NCBI GenBank assembly: GCA_038496445.1
Contig: JALMLS010000520.1
Span: 1-64,000 of the forward strand
Length of the DNA stretch: 64,000 nucleotides
DNA from: Trichosphaerium sp. ATCC 40318
Lineage: Eukaryota > Discosea > Flabellinia > Trichosidae
Direction of reading: 5' to 3'
Of this stretch, positions 24,701 to 36,021 are shown piece after piece. Numbering within the stretch: the stretch's first letter is position 1; every line of letters starts with the position of its first letter. Under the pieces are notes generated by a model. That model was not told where the DNA came from, did not search any database, and saw only the letters and a program-made list of their open reading frames with translations. The translations under genes and the position numbers were made by a program.

Positions 24701-26019
24701 CCACCACTAAAACGTGCAAGATCTAAAACTATAGATGGCGAAGTAATACTTAATGCGTCTCCGGAATTGGAAGGAGAACTCTTCTCTGGAGATGTCAGCT
24801 ACAATATTTCTTTGAGATTGTTTTCTTTGATTTCGTCTCTGTACAATAATCATTCGAACCTATTACTTAATGGTAGCACAGAAGAAGCACGTGCGTTTAT
24901 TAAAAACGACGAAATGTACACGTGCTTTGAGCAAGAAGTGCCTCAACTCCAACTTCTAAATATCTTTGATTTTGAATCAGAACAAATGAGATTTGTACGG
25001 TTTTTTTTTCCTTTTCTCGATTAACTCCACTCTTTGTTTACATTTTTTTAATCTAAAGGTATTCTTTGTGACTGTATATAATATGTTATCGTTACATGCA
25101 TATATTGAAAGAGGACATCCAGATTCAATGGTAAGAAGCAACTTGTTTTACAAATTATTTTTTGGTTCTCATTTTTTTCCAAAAGCTGAAGCGGTACAAC
25201 TTTACAAAGTCAACAAGTTACAATATTGGTGGCCATCTATTCTCTTTATTTGATATAGAACACTCCATTCTAAGAGCTTCATCATCACCTATGACTGTCA
25301 TGGGTGGATTAAACTTTATTTACACTCCAAGATTCAAGCGCAGTGATCCAAGATATAAACTAATGATGAAGCGACCATGGTGTCGTGTGTCATTTTTGTT
25401 GGTTACACTTTCAGTATCTGGACCTCCACTAAGGTGAGCTTATAGACATTAATACTAAGCCTCTTCAACGTACTGACTTGTTCTTTCAGAGCATTAACTG
25501 TTGATTCTCTTGAGCAGATTTTGGAGTTTGCAACAGCTGATTATTTAAGAAAACATGTAATTGTCGATAAGACTGTACGCCTCCTTCCTTTTGGACACTC
25601 ACTTAGTGCTCTTCAGCTGTATTTTTTTATTGTTATATGCATTAGTGCGCTTTATTCTTAGTTTGTATTTATGTAGGTGGAGCTTCCGAAGCTTCTTGAG
25701 TACTTTAAAAAAGACTTTGGTAATTCTACAAGAGAGGTACTTCAATGGGTTGCATCATACCTTGCAGAAGATGATAAGGTCGCTCTTGTTAAACTTTCAA
25801 CAAGAAGACCTAAGGTTAGATACCCAGTACGTGTAAACTCCACATATCTCTGACCAAGACACATGGCGTCATGTTTGGACCCGGAACATTATTTATTTTT
25901 AGTTTTTTTTTTTTGGTTTGGAGCGTTAATTTTCCTTGTAGGAGTATGATTGCTGTTTTGATTACGATTTCCAGGAGATACCAGATAACTCAACACTGCA
26001 TGATTTTACAAACGCGTGA
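21790..26019 (+). CDS. Large DUF547-domain protein
   Basis: The first ATG is at 21790 (MPLIPPTRSFSRALWDDVM). Splicing at a GTACGT donor near 22,095 and two further introns avoids the stop at 22,225 and joins KYEQRVSSRTEDLG to LAGLKEKTNNFSRTKG and then ISAIALELCKLSHAC, a long helical, partly coiled-coil N-terminus. Middle exons (HDDALHNLKLVSSDPQLQSL; PWSIAMNYMLKNWSKIL) are helical and not recognised. The C-terminal third (about 24,960-25,850) is a DUF547 domain: FFVTVYNMLSLHAYIERGHP, YNIGGHLFSLFDIEHSILR, then a late PKLLEYFKKDFG. DUF547 occurs in plants, bacteria and protists, and its activity is not established. The start is inferred from exon joining; an alternative start is at 22,273. It lies between the RasGAP and Ras-like genes on the same strand. 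Confidence 0.75.
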
Positions 26020-26899
26020 TTTTGATTAACAAGTCTCCTACGGAAGAAAAACCTAATAAGTTTTTTTTTCAAACCCGATGTACTTTAAATAATAATAACT
26101 CAGTAACATAACGCCTAGTTCAATGGATTTTAACTGCAATGACGGCAAAATATAGTAAATTCTACATATTAATTTCTCCTCGGGGCGTGATGTACACGTT
26201 TTAGGACGAAACGACACAAATCATATTTTTTGCTTGCCGACTTGATATTATCCCTCGATAACATTGCGTTATGGATGATGATAATTGGTACTCCTGTTTA
26301 CGAGAATGTTTTGCTTCTAGTGATGGCGTTGATCTTTTTTATTCAATCATTCAATGTATAGCATCTTAATCAATCGGGAGACTTGGAATAAGGAGAGTTG
26401 TACATCTCTTTTCTTGTCGTTGACTATTAGGTAGTTTTTCTTTTTTAGAATATTCCATGTTCGCGAAAATCTCCTTGTTGTCATCATAACCCATCATTAT
26501 GTTATTTAATAACACCTAATGAAGGTGTATTTACCAATACGGAGTTACGGAATGCACTCACTAGCGCTTTTTGGGATTTATGAGTTCGTTTTGCTAATAA
26601 TTACAACTAACTTGCGCGAGAATTCTAACAGAGAATTCATGTTTTCTTCGTGTGTTTTGGTGTCTTTCACTAGAAACTTCGAAGGTGTTCGCTTTAACCC
26701 TGCATAGTTCCAAAAACACGTAGGTTTTTTCCACGACAATTTAAAGTAATTCAATATCACGTGACGCAGTACGAAGCAGCGCTAGTTAAATTCGGAGATA
26801 ATATTCGGACATTTTGATTTTAAGTGAGACTTTAATGTGATTTTTTCACTACACATCTTAACTGCATGCGCCTTTATATTAATAATAAACTGCAAACGC
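26020..26899. other. Intergenic region
   Basis: AT-rich, with no supported gene. A 62-codon open stretch at 26,519-26,707 has no motif. The Ras-like promoter should be at the right end. Confidence 0.5.
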
Positions 26900-27869
26900 A
26901 TGGCTCACGGTTCTGCAAGTAAGCATGCTCTTGTACGCATAGCAATGATGGGACCTCAATCATGCGGAAAGACGGCGCTAGTTTCAATGCTAACTACAGG
27001 AAACTTTGTAGAGACTTATGGTAAGCACAAGCCTTTTGCTTCTTTTCTTTAACGTTTTTCCCGCTGGCCACGTTTTGAAGTTTTTCTTTGATTTCTTGGT
27101 CTTCCTCGAGTCTCACTCTTTTTCGTATAGAGCCTACCATTGAAGACAATCATCACTCAAGCGTTAAAATACGAAAAAAAGATCAAAAAGTTCTTATCAT
27201 TGATACAGCTGGCTCGGAGAGTTCCAAAACTATGAAACAACAATGGGCAAGCCAAGCTCAGGGCATTGTGCTAGTATACGTACGTATTTGTGTTAAAGCG
27301 TCAGCAAAACCTGCAAAAAAAAATTCACATGTGTATCACGTGACACAAAAAAATGTTTCGGTTGTTTTTTTTTGCTTGTTTTTCTCTTTCAAGTTCTTAC
27401 GTTTTTTTTCGTTTAGGATGTTACTAGTAGAAGTTCTTTTGAGGCTATAGACGATGAAAGAAAACTTATCCTACAAGCAAGAAGAACAAAGAAATTCAGG
27501 ATTATTCTCATTGGAAATAAAATTGATAAAACAGTAAGACGAGTTGTTACAACAGCAGAAGGAAGGCTTTACGCTAAAAAAAACAATATGAAGTTCTTTG
27601 AAACTAGTGCTCGGTTCAATACGAATGTGACTAGTCCTTTTGAAGAGGTAGTAAAGTATGTATTGAAGCACGATAAAGGAGGTAGAACAACAAAGTCAAA
27701 GTCAGCAAGACCACATTCTTTACAGAAAGGAAAAAGTTTTAACGGAACAGAGGGAAGGATAAAAAGGGCTCAGAGCGTATCTTCTAGACCTCATAAACTT
27801 AAAAAAGGCTCCAGTTTTTCAAGGATGTCTTTCAGACGACTTGTTTCATCTAAAAGGATGGATGAATGA
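26900..27869 (+). CDS. Ras-like small GTPase with unusual catalytic positions
   Basis: About 220 residues in three or four exons (introns at 27,020-27,130 and 27,277-27,417). G1 GPQSCGKTALV, effector segment PTIED, G3 DTAGSES, G4 GNKID and G5 ETSAR are all present, so it should bind GTP. The position equal to Ras Gly12 is Gln and the position equal to Gln61 is Ser; both residues normally support GTP hydrolysis. The C-terminal 60 residues are basic and hold a duplicated motif (SARPHSLQKGKSF and SSRPHKLKKGSSF). There is no CAAX box, so membrane binding, if any, would be through charge, as in Rit-like proteins. It may be a slow or switch-less GTPase. It lies about 5.5 kb from the RasGAP gene; no direct link is shown. 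Confidence 0.88.
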
Positions 27870-28326
27870 AGCACATTGTAAACTTTTCTCAGGATAATTA
27901 TAAAATAATAAACAACTTGTACACTAGAAAAAAAAAAGCCTTCGCACTCCTAGGAGTTGATCATTGTCGTTTTAGAAATCCCAAACGCAGAGTATATTAG
28001 TAAACGCCATATATTGCCACGGTTCTTGAAAGAGCGAAACTATGTTTTTTTGGATTCCACGTAAGGCTTTTTATTTGAGCAACACGTGTCTCAAGCGTAT
28101 AAGGTACATAAACGGAGCCTTGCTAATAGTTTTATGCCTGATTTTGATTTTATTTTCCTTGTACATGGGCCACACTGCCTTGCTGGATAGTAGCGAATAC
28201 TCTCACCGAACTAAATTGCAGAGATTTAAGTCATCTAATCCACTACCTACAACATGTAATGTCGGTTACCAACAGTTCAGTAAAAAACAAAACCGAATGC
28301 TGTATTATATCTAGATTACCATTAGA
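27870..28326. other. Intergenic region
   Basis: An open frame at 28,042-28,314 has one hydrophobic stretch (GALLIVLCLILILFSLYMG). It overlaps the likely promoter of the next gene and has no other support. Confidence 0.4.
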
Positions 28327-30298
28327 ATGCCTGTGGATGATTTGGTGGCATATATGGCCTTACAGCCATACAATCCGGTTAACGTCCGTAACAAATCTAT
28401 TTAGAGCGCAACAGCTTATTCCAGTAGTCTGGTTTGTAAAGAATGGTATGAAGCTATTAAACGCGACAGTTTCTGGCACAGCTTGATGCCAATTGGATTT
28501 AAGCTTGAACCAGCGAGCACGTGGAAGAAAAGAGTAAGAAACCATCAAATACGCGTCTTAATGAATTTACTAACAACTCAAAGTGCATGGAAATGTCAGG
28601 AGCGCTACACTGGGAAAGGCACGTGGTCACCACGATACAAGAAAAAAAAAAGCAAAATGCGTAAAACTTGTCCAAAATCACGTGTTCGTACTCTTATTAA
28701 CGTGATTTAGTTGCTTTCAAGATTCTAAAATTATTAAGCGGAATAATTGTATTCCAGGATGTATTACAGAGATCCACCAGGATGGATTTGGTGCAGTAAT
28801 TATACTTCAAAAGTACAACGATGTTAGTGAACTGCATATTTTTAAAGAAGGCGAAGGAGAAGTTTTTGAAAAAAACATTGACGACATAGTAGTCACGTAC
28901 CTAAACCGTAAGTACATCATATACTACAATGATACATTACAAAGACTTTACAGAAACATTTTATCTTCTCATCACATACAGTCAACGTACACACATAGTG
29001 GAGTTGACTAGCCATCGTAACAATTTTTTTTTTGTGTGTTTTTTTTTGCTAACTAAAATGTAGCTTATACAAAAGAACTGACAATAGCCAAAATGAACAG
29101 AAAAACAAACGGAAATATCCACCTCTTCAGATTAGGAAATATCAAAGAACCCTATAGGCGGTTAAATACAAACATTGGATCCAACTCCATTGATGAACTG
29201 AATAAGCGCCTTTATTCAATAATCGTGAACCATAAGTGTGTTGTTGTGGTACGTCTATCAATATCGGTGCGATATTTAACAGTTAAATACCAAAAAAAGG
29301 TTTTGAGGGTGACACAAGAGAGAAACACAGATACAAGTTTTTTAATTTTATATTTTCCTTTCATTGAAGAAGAAGGTCCAATGTATGTTGCTATTTTCTT
29401 TAAATATTAATCTTAATCACTAACTTATTGTCACAAAAGTCCGTTACAAGGTGTTATCATCAACAGATATGGGATGGAGTATACTGATATCCAACTCTTT
29501 GACAACAATGATTCTTTTTTCATCTTAGAAGAAATGCACAGAAAAAAGATCATACAAAGGGTTTCTCTTGGTTCTAGTGATGGACTGAGAAAAACAATGT
29601 TTAAACAAGCCTCACGTCCATTGAGAAAAGCTACTTTACTTTGTTCTTGTTCTGGGCATTCTCATTTCTTGTTGTATCAGAAATCGTTAGCTGGAGTGAC
29701 TAGACTTTCAGTAGCAAGTGTTGGTTTGAATAACTATGGCGAAGCCACAGACATACTATTCCTTCCACACTCGTTTAATAGTGTCACTGAATATGACGCA
29801 AATAGAGGTATGTACTCATGCACTCGTTTTTAAAAAAGATACAGCACACTGTACAGAAAATTGACACAATGCATTTATGCTGTTTTTTTTTCATTTTCTT
29901 TCGTTACGAAAAAGTTGAAGTAGCACGTGTATTTGACGAGTTTTATGCTTGCTCATTTGTATTTTGTTGTAGATACCTTATTAATATGTACGCACTCTTC
30001 AGTTCAACTCTTTCAAGTAAACACCAAAAACTGTTTGTTTAAATGTGGAATATCACAAGGTGTACTTGTTCCTATGTTTTGTCACGTGGATGTTGACAAT
30101 CAACTTATTATTATCTGTGGTGTCCGAGAATGTATTGTATTGAATTCATTTGGTAACAAGATATTATCATTCAGGCATAGTGTTTCTTTGAAGTGTATAA
30201 AACAATTAAACAATACAATTGTATATTACTATAAACACGAAGTATCATCAGATGTTACAAAGCAGCAGGTTTTCAGAATACTTAGAATAAAACTGTAG
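28327..30298 (+). CDS. F-box protein with long beta-rich C-terminal region
   Basis: The N-terminus (MPVDDLVAYMALQPYN, then SLVCKEWYEAIKRDSFWHSL) is an F-box, the SKP1-binding motif of SCF ubiquitin ligases. An intron of only 21 or 27 bases (from 28,384 or 28,388) is needed to join its halves. Next comes a basic stretch (RYKKKKSKMRKTCPKS). Then a series of exons joined in phase carries a beta-rich region: GAVIILQKYNDVSELHIF, IHLFRLGNIKEPYRRL, LQGVIINRYGMEYTDIQLFD, VSLGSSDGLRK, LLICTHSSVQLFQVNTK, VLNSFGNKILSF. Repeated four-strand-like blocks suggest a beta-propeller substrate-binding part, but there are no WD or Kelch signatures, so this is inference. The stop is at 30,298. Proposed role: SCF substrate receptor. 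Confidence 0.65.
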
Positions 30299-31286
30299 AA
30301 ATAAATAATAGCTCTGTCATAGTTTCCCAGAACACATAACTTATTAGCTGAATGACGGATTTGACCTGAAACGTTATTTTATTTTAACTTTAAGCCTACT
30401 CTTAAAAGGGCACTTGACAGATTACAAGTACCTTTATTTTTATGTATTGGTATATTTTCCTTCATCAAGACACCATACACTGGTTATGTATTGGTTTTTC
30501 TTTGTTCTTTGTCAAGCATGGCTTGGCCATGACACTTGTACGTAGTTTTACTATTGTCACTAAAGAAGACGTTGGTCCAAGAGGTACAAGTACTTGGAAA
30601 GATATGGGAAGACCTGCATTCTGGGTGTATCATTTAAACAGCTTCAAAGCATCAGGATCTTTAGCGTAATTAATAATAATGCTGTTTGGAAGTTTAGCCA
30701 TTCTACTAATAAACCAACTTGTTCTTCATCACGTGGTCTATTAATAAAATATTGTAAGTACTGCAAACCATTTTTCGATTGTACTGAAAATGCTATCATA
30801 AATTGTGAATTTGTGGTTTAAGAACAGTATTCACGCGAACTTTAGAAACATTTCATCAAAGAAGAATTCATAAAATCGTATTTCAATGCGCTATGTGACT
30901 TGTAGTTGTGTACCTCTTTAGATACTTCCGAAATGCGTTTTATTTGAACCAGCACTGATGAAAAAACACGTGCAAATCGATAGTAGTTTTTCAAAAACCC
31001 ATCCAAGTGTACAACCGAATCATTTCCAAAATGGCTTACAAACAAAATGGAACATGTAGAGAAAAATAATTGGCTTTTTGGCATAAGTGGTTTCAGATAA
31101 CCTGCTTCTTATATTTTTTTAATAACAGATATACGTCCGTGTTTAAAACAACCAACAGGCAGTATTCACCCAGAAACAAAAAACTCATAGACTATTATCA
31201 AGCAAAACGAGATGAACAAACACAAGTATTTATTCAAGTAACTTTTTTTATCATAAAAGGGTACAAGCACTGGTTTGGGAGCAATC
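30299..31286. other. Unassigned region, possible gene remnant
   Basis: Two overlapping frames (30,442-30,669 and 30,594-30,821) contain propeller-like fragments (TCILGVSFKQLQSIRIF, INNNAVWKFSHSTNK) in different frames, without a clean start or splice arrangement. They may be a decayed relative of a beta-propeller gene such as the upstream neighbour. I could not show this by alignment. Nothing is seen in the rest. Confidence 0.35.
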
Positions 31287-31693
31287 TCAGCAACTTCCGC
31301 ATGCTGCTTCACTCCAGCAACACCATTTATCACTTCTGATACGGAAACATAATGGAGATCCTGGGTAGCAGTATGCAGTTGAACCTTGAAAAAACGAAAA
31401 GTAAGTAACCAACATTCGGATACTGTTTTTTTCATTGTTCACGTACATTGACCACGCTTTTCGCGACCGCGTTTACGCCATCCAGGAGGACACCATCCAT
31501 TTGTGTCACACGTTTCGCCACAGAGTAATGGTCCTTGCTAAAGAAATGGTGTGAACAAGAATTCTATGAGGTGGTAAGGAAAGGGATTTACCTCAGTTGC
31601 TCTTTTAGCTCTTTCGTTGAGTTCATTAGATTGGACCGCCAAGGCAAAAGTTAAAGCCACAAGTACAAAGACAATAAGAGTAGTTGTTTTCAT
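31287..31693 (-). CDS. Small secreted cysteine-rich peptide
   Basis: Three exons give 96 residues. Residues 1-22 are a clear signal peptide (MKTTTLIVFVLVALTFALA). The mature part has ten cysteines in 63 residues, starting LLCGETCDTNGWCPPGW, then a strongly basic linker (RKRGREKR), then CSTAYCYPGSPLC and WCCWSEAACGSC at the very end. Introns are at about 31,539-31,592 (GTAAAT donor) and 31,386-31,446 (GTACGT donor), both in phase. Such proteins are stabilised by disulphides and act outside the cell. The basic linker could be a processing site. I do not recognise the family. Antimicrobial, signalling or coat roles are all possible; none is shown. Confidence 0.8.
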
Positions 31694-32799
31694 CAGGGTT
31701 TACGTTCAAGAATTCGTGAGGTGTTGTTTATGTTGGAAAGTTTTGAGTTTGTGATAGTTTTGAGAAGTGAATTAAATCACATTCTTTACGAGTGCTTTCT
31801 CATAAATATCATAGAGAAGGTAGACAACATTGTTAAAAAGATAGTGTAGTACTATAAATTTCAGGTTTCAAACACTTCTCTTTGCTCATTGCTATGTATT
31901 TCGTGAAAAATTCCAAGATTGTTGTTTATCGTAAACATAGTTGAACTATGCAGGTTTACCATAGAGATTACTGATTTCATGCTAAATTGGTTACTGTAAA
32001 CGTTACTATGCATTACATGTTAATCTTAGAAGGTGGCGGTATAGAATATCTCGCCAGGTACAATTTCTTTCTTTGGCTTTGTAATTTTGAATTCTCCTGT
32101 AGCGTCAACTCATGTAATTCAGAAAATCACGTGCACATCTCACTCTATTTTCTTAAACTTTCTTATCCTTCGCAGTGTTATATATGAGATAGATCCTACA
32201 CTCTTGAACAAATCTAATCAACCTATACGATCTTTGTATTCAATTGTTAGCTATTGCATTTAATTAAGATGTTTGCGTCCAAATTGTATGCTCAAAGTTG
32301 TCCAATACATATTCTAAACTGCCAACATGATAAGAAAAAAATCTACATTATTGAGAACCTTACATATCTCAAAGAATGGCGTGTTTAGCATCAAGTATCA
32401 ACTCATTTCCATTCCCACACTTCGTCCGCATAAAGAATGCCAACAAATTAGCTAAAATATATTTTAGTTGTTAATAAGGTTCTCAATTAGAGGTAATTAT
32501 TGTAAATGACCATATGAATAAACACCAGTCTAATCTTGACACCCTTGTCTATCTTATTCGCACCTGAGTATTAAAGTCATTGATTACGTTTGCCTCATAG
32601 TGAATGACAATCATTATACACAGCTTGCATACATAGAATGTCAATACTTTTTCGAGAGTTACAGATGAGGGTATTTCAGCCATGTCTCGAATAGTTGTTT
32701 GACTTATTTTATTTTGTCCTTACTTCCAGTCAACACCTTTTTTGTTGTGATTCGAGTTCTCGAGAGTTTAGTCTTCCAAAATGAAACATGATTTTTTGA
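31694..32799. other. Intergenic region at the end of the spacer
   Basis: About 1.1 kb, AT-rich, no supported gene. The open frame at 31,987-32,187 has no motif. The promoter of the small peptide gene should be at its left end. Confidence 0.5.
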
Positions 32800-33973
32800 T
32801 TACTTAAATATTACTTTCTTGTGCTTTAGCTTTGGTATGGGTGCGTCGTACATTTCTTCATCTTCATCTACAACTGCCATCATCTTTCTTCTTTTCTTCT
32901 TTAGTTTATTCACAGCTACTTTAGTATCACGTTCTCGTTTTTTTCGTTTACATCTAAGTTGCTCTTTCTTTTTTTCACTACGAGGCGATTGTGTGGGTGC
33001 CTTGCATATTTCTTCGTGTTCATCATCATCTTCGTCTTGAAGTATCTTTCTTTTCTCCGTTTTTGGTTTATCCACAGCTACTTTATCACCACATTCTCTC
33101 TGTTGTTGTTGAAGTCTACTTTGCTCTTTCTTTTTTTCAGCAAATGCCAGAAGATCGGATTCCTTTTTAATCAAGTTAGAATCCATTCTAGCGTACTCTC
33201 TTTCACGCACCAAGAATACAATAGCAGGGTATGTCCATTGTGTTTTAACACGTTTGTGGTTGATAGACATGATCTCTGTCTCTGTCAAGCCAAAACCTGT
33301 CGTAGAAAGAGTCAGCCAAACAGAAGAAAACAATTGTTTTCGCACGTTTCTTTGCATGTGTTTTGTATTCAATCCGGTACTTTGGTATATTCCATGTGCA
33401 CGTGCTACATATTGTATTACCAAAAACAAGATGAGATTTCTTCGTCTTGAATCCGCAGTTGTTACAAAAGTTCTTGGACTGAATCCTATGAAGGTAAAAA
33501 AGGTCGGTTGATATTCCAAGAAGGAAGATCAAATAGTGGCTTTTCTAATGCACAAGAATAGACGAAATGAGTTTAAATCCACTATAAAATACGTTTTTTG
33601 TGATGTAGATAACGTACCGACGTAGGAAAACGAGTTTGAAAGACTGCTTTCCTCGATACTTTGGAAATAGTTTTTGATCGTGTAATCTACGCCTAAACTA
33701 ACATTTTAGGAAGTTTTTACAGCGTCTCGTCAACGTTTTGACTTGTACTAACCATATTACATTATCAGAGCCAATTTGATTCCAATGAGAGCACGTGAGC
33801 ACTACAGAGATAACACTCCTGGCATCTAAGTGATAAAACACTTCTAACAACATCTATTTACTTCACGTCAAAACAATTGATCAAACAACGTTATAGCATT
33901 GTAGTACCTCTACAGGGAGCCGCGATATATGTGGTTTCCTTCCCATTGCTTTAAGATGTGCTTTGAAAGCCAT
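32800..33973 (-). CDS. F-box protein with XPA-like zinc finger, complete right copy
   Basis: Exons from ATG 33973: MAFKAHLKAMGRKPHISRLP, then an F-box (MLLEVFYHLDARTVISVVL, SHWNQIGCDNVIWRRL). Next is a zinc-finger exon with CNNC and CSTC knuckles 18-19 residues apart, followed by WNIPKYRIEYKTHAKKRFGL and TETEIMSINHK. This finger plus basic helix pattern is typical of F-box/XPA-like domains. An intron with donor GTGCGA and acceptor ACAG joins THAKKR to FGLTETE. The tail is Lys/Glu-rich and holds two copies of a roughly 50-residue unit, each beginning EKKKEQ and ending in an acidic D/E run followed by AP. Probable SCF substrate receptor. The left arm carries only a truncated version. Confidence 0.78.
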
Positions 33974-34038
33974 CTAAGAACAAAAAATGTAAACAAAGGT
34001 TTTCTGTGAAGTGTAACTTCCAAAATAAGGTTAAAGAT

Positions 34039-34713
34039 GTCTGCAAATAGATTTGATAGTAGTTTTTGTGGTTTTTTTTTCTTTGACAATGAACGGGTTT
34101 TTTGATAAACTTTTGTGGCAGAAACTGGTATGACTATTTTTGACAAGGATTTGAAGCACTCGTAGACTATCTTGGCATTAGTTCTAACCTATTGCCGGTA
34201 CCAATACTAAAGCAAGACACATTCACAGAACAGTATATTAGCAACAGAAAGTTACACTATTCTCCGTTTAGGTTCAGACAATGATTTTGGATTTGTAGGA
34301 TGTAGTGTGCTGATCGAATGTTTATGACAAAAATGTAATTTGGAAATTAAAAGTCCAAGTACTGCTCTTGACCAATATCTATTCATGGGTATTCTGAGCG
34401 ACTTTGATATAATCATGTTTTCAGATTTCGACAAGCCGACCATGTTACCTTCATCTTATGGATGGAAACGAGATTATATCATAAATCAAGGACAGATTTG
34501 TGGTTCAAAAAACACAGCCAAGGTGATGTCAGAGGAACACGTCGAAACTTTGCTACAGGTACAGTATTATTGAGCATTAATGGGACCACTCTTGGTTTGA
34601 ATAAAAACGGTGAGTCTTACGATATGACTATTCCTAAAGGAAAATGGAGACTACACATTTGCCTGGCTCCTGATTCAAAAGTAACAATAGTAAGCTCTGT
34701 AACTAGAAAATAA
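34039..34713 (+). pseudogene. Broken BTB (T1-type) protein gene, right copy
   Basis: Fragments match the intact gene at 48,064-48,957 (LLSINGTTLGLNKNGESY, IPKGKWRLHICLAP, SKVTIVSSVT). The whole BTB core present in the left relic is missing here and replaced by about 90 unrelated bases near 34,065-34,145. A frame break follows at about 34,320. Only the SPRY-like C-terminal frame (34,462-34,713) stays open. Not expected to give a working protein. Confidence 0.8.
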
Positions 34714-34955
34714 AACGTCATCAAGAAACCAAAATACAGTTAGTCTCAACAGTTGGCCTAGAAAACAAGTTGACGTAGAGTTCAGTGTTATTGATGTGGA
34801 AGAGTCAAAATATGATAACACCAACAACAAGAGGTCAAGCTTAGAGTGAATACACTATTTATTCTGAGTAGTTTCTTTTGTCTTTACAAAAGGTCGAGGA
34901 AATCTATGTATCCCTCACGTTTACTCTTAATCACAATATACTATACTTTATAAAA

Positions 34956-35906
34956 TCAATTTATAGAAAGAAGTTCTACATCAAAACATAGAACAGAGTT
35001 TGGTGGAATTCTACAAAAACATATTAGCGATACCGCTTAGAAAAACAAAAAGAAAAAAAACCAAAAAACCGGAAACTTACGCTCCTGGGTATCCCTCCTT
35101 GCCATACGCATATGCTGGTCCACAAATCAAATTAGCACGCTCGCCAAGGCTCATCTATAAGGTATATTAGTCTCATAGCGAAGAGGAAAACCGAAACGAC
35201 GATCAAAATTCCAAAAAAAGAAAAACCGTTTCTAAAAATACGAAAAATAGAATGTAAGTATTTGTTGTACCTTTATTACGCCTTCATCCCATCCTCTAAT
35301 TACTTGGCCACAGCCAAGCTTGAATTTAAACTCTCTGTTCTTATCTCTTGAGCTATCAAACTTATTACCGTCTAGGAACTATGTACACGCTTTAATTAGT
35401 ACGCCAAACCCAGTTTAGAATGCGTACAGTGCCTATGAGTAAAAATAAGCATTAGACTCACGGAGAGGTTAAAAACCCTTGTGATACGTACCAACGTAGT
35501 GCATACTTACTGTTTGGCCTTTTTTAGGGAACGTTTTACCGTCTCCTTCCTTTATTATCAGTTTTTTGAAAGTCCGTACTCTAGCAAACTCCTACGATAC
35601 GTTTTAATATACCCACTATAAGTCAATGGCCAATTGTTGATGAAGTAACAAAACAATCCAAAACACAAAGCAATAATTTCAAGAAAACGCATAGACTCAT
35701 ATCATTGGTTATGAATTCGTACCTTTTTGGCGTTTGTGCATCTGAATTTGTGTTCTGGCCAATCAGCCGTCTAAACACGCCATTAAAACACCCCCAATAG
35801 TGTGTTACTGTACTTGGCATTCGGCAGAACAATAATAGACGCTCTTACAAGAAGTACAGCGCTTATCAGCATTTTTCTCACAGTTGTTATTACAAGACAT
35901 GGCCAT
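34956..35906 (-). CDS. MYND zinc finger fused to FKBP prolyl isomerase, right copy
   Basis: Mirror copy of 8,176-9,128 with the same MYND ligands, the same FKBP motifs ([27 protein letters not shown]) and the same intron sites. I see no frame break. Differences from the left copy that I noticed are in introns (for example around 35,170-35,260). Keeping both copies open suggests either recent duplication or selection on both. Confidence 0.86.
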
Positions 35907-36021
35907 TTCAGCTTTTATTTGTGGGTACTTCTTTAGTTTCTTAGAGAGTAAACTAATTTAATTGACCAATGTCCTTTTTAGGGAAGAATGCTCGCTCAAA
36001 AAAAAACAAACGCCACATTCG

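Noticed and set aside
28042-28314. 90-codon ORF with one membrane-like stretch
   Set aside because: It overlaps the start region of the F-box gene in another frame and has no second line of support.
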